NCBI GenBank assembly: GCA_035541995.1
Contig: DATKMG010000284.1
Location: 1 to 6,277, forward strand
Origin: DATKMG01 sp035541995
Lineage (GTDB): Bacteria; Acidobacteriota; Terriglobia; Versatilivoradales; Versatilivoraceae
DNA: 6,277 bases
Reading direction: 5' to 3'
The position numbers were made by a program, and so were the translations under genes. The notes beneath the pieces were generated by a model, which searched no databases, was not told the DNA's origin, and saw only the letters and a program-made list of their open reading frames with translations. Below, piece after piece: positions 5,816-6,277 of this stretch. Positions within the stretch are counted from its first letter, which is position 1, and each line of letters starts with the position of its first letter.

Positions 5816-5862
5816 GATGTTTCCCATAACCCCCGTCTGATTTATTGCAGTCACAGAAAGGC

Positions 5863-5868
5863 ATTATA
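5863..5868 (-). promoter_or_regulatory. Candidate -10 box (TATAAT) for the sdh operon
   Basis: The minus strand reads TATAAT at 5868-5863, an exact match to the sigma-70 -10 consensus, about 50 bases before the preferred sdhA ATG, giving a leader of roughly 40 bases. No good -35 hexamer lies 16-18 bases upstream. That position is instead covered by the small dyad GCGAG-N7-CTCGC (5887-5903), so activator or repressor control is possible. Confidence 0.45.
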
Positions 5869-5886
5869 AGGCGCCCATCCTGTCCC

Positions 5887-5903
5887 GCGAGCACAAGACT
5901 CGC
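5887..5903. promoter_or_regulatory. Possible operator dyad GCGAG-N7-CTCGC at the -35 position
   Basis: GCGAG (5887-5891) and CTCGC (5899-5903) are inverted with a seven-base spacer. The dyad sits where the -35 element would be for the TATAAT at 5863-5868. Five-base arms occur often by chance, so this is a weak call based mainly on location. Confidence 0.25.
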
Positions 5904-6177
5904 AAAGCCGCTCCGGAGCCTCTCGTACAGTACGAATCTGCTACCCGAAAGACCGCCCACGCATGAAATGTCGGAACAAACTTGATTTCTAAGAAGCGAA
6001 TGTTGTTTCAGAGGTCGCTCCTCCGTGGTCACACGATCAACCACAATGATCATGGTTTCTCTTTTTGTCGGCCCTACTTTCTTCCAGCAAACTGGCCTCC
6101 TCATGGGACCAGTTGCCGGGAAATCGTTTCTACTGCGGGCCGGAAAGACGGCTGGTCGCCCCCAAATCACCGCTGAT

Positions 6178-6277
6178 CTACTGTTCTTTGTCTTGCTCTT
6201 GATCCGCTCCGCAGAGTTTTACCAGGCGTTCCCATCTTTCATTTATCTTTTCCTGGATGTACTCCACCAGCTTATCA
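6178..6277 (-). CDS. Unidentified protein, C-terminal 32 residues, 5' part outside window
   Basis: On the minus strand a frame is open from the window edge to a TAG at 6180-6178 and encodes DKLVEYIQEKINERWERL, then VKLCGADQEQDKEQ. The composition is strongly charged and helix-forming, with hydrophobic residues spaced as in an amphipathic helix, followed by a Gln/Glu/Asp-rich tail. That looks like a real protein terminus rather than a chance frame. The fragment is too short to assign to a family. It is in the same direction as the sdh operon but 362 bp upstream of sdhA, so it is probably a separate transcription unit. A false frame remains possible because only 100 bases are visible. Confidence 0.5.
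   Translation of the reverse strand, partial: DKLVEYIQEKINERWERLVKLCGADQEQDKEQ

Larger units (their letters stand above)
5816..6177. other. Noncoding region upstream of the sdh operon
   Basis: These 362 bases separate sdhA from the stop codon of the next upstream minus-strand gene. A minus-strand frame at 5802-6170 (122 residues) and a plus-strand frame at 5982-6176 (64 residues) have no recognisable family, no good ribosome binding site and atypical composition; the former also runs into sdhA. The region holds the TATAAT candidate at 5863-5868 and small dyads (CGTACAGTACG at 5924-5934; GATCA/TGATC around 6043). No clear intrinsic terminator with a T-run was seen for the upstream gene. Its length allows an independent promoter with regulatory sites for the operon. 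Confidence 0.6.

Noticed and set aside
6008..6060. Hairpin-like CCGTGGTCA ... TGATCATGG around 6026-6058
   Set aside because: The pairing needs G-T wobbles that would exist only in a plus-strand RNA, and no plus-strand gene is present there; there is no T-run.
5802..6170. 122-residue minus-strand open frame between the upstream gene and sdhA
   Set aside because: It overlaps the sdhA start in another frame, would swallow the promoter candidate, is rich in Arg, Cys and Ser without domain features, and its start has no clear Shine-Dalgarno.
5982..6176. 64-residue plus-strand open frame
   Set aside because: No family resemblance or ribosome binding site; the composition looks random and it points against its neighbours.

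Overview
This window reads as a central-carbon-metabolism segment of a free-living, probably anaerobic or respiring bacterium. It carries the genes for succinate to fumarate to malate to pyruvate. The gene families, the frequent strong Shine-Dalgarno sites and the degenerate inverted repeats between genes would fit a Desulfobacterota-type (former deltaproteobacterial) sulfate reducer or syntroph. That placement is an inference from recalled sequence character, not a database result. No phage, transposase, CRISPR array, tRNA or rRNA was seen.

Layout. Bases 1-357 (+) are the 3' end of a large-type malic enzyme. Bases 358-651 are a noncoding gap rich in inverted repeats: a 12-bp-arm repeat at 366-436, then a 144-bp block at 478-621 with imperfect terminal inverted repeats and four tandem hairpins, one of them a perfect 20-bp palindrome. 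Bases 652-2304 (+) encode a single-chain class I [4Fe-4S] fumarase very like FumA/FumB. A short convergent gap (2305-2406) holds a long imperfect inverted repeat. On the minus strand, 5815 down to 2407, lies a four-gene succinate dehydrogenase/fumarate reductase operon transcribed in the order flavoprotein (A), cytochrome b anchor 1 (C), anchor 2 (D), iron-sulfur protein (B). Upstream of it, 5816-6177 is noncoding with a TATAAT -10 candidate, and 6178-6277 (-) is the last 32 codons of an unidentified gene.

How the genes work together. The membrane Sdh/Frd complex interconverts succinate and fumarate with the quinone pool, fumarase interconverts fumarate and malate, and malic enzyme converts malate to pyruvate and CO2. 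This could serve oxidative succinate/propionate breakdown (methylmalonyl-CoA route), part of a TCA cycle, or the reverse direction as fumarate respiration. The sequence does not fix the direction.

The window is mostly ordinary metabolism. The points worth a second look are the A-C-D-B gene order, the repeated fusion of a TAG stop with the next Shine-Dalgarno at all three operon junctions, the anchor histidines compatible with two hemes, and the hairpin-dense repeat block ahead of the fumarase.
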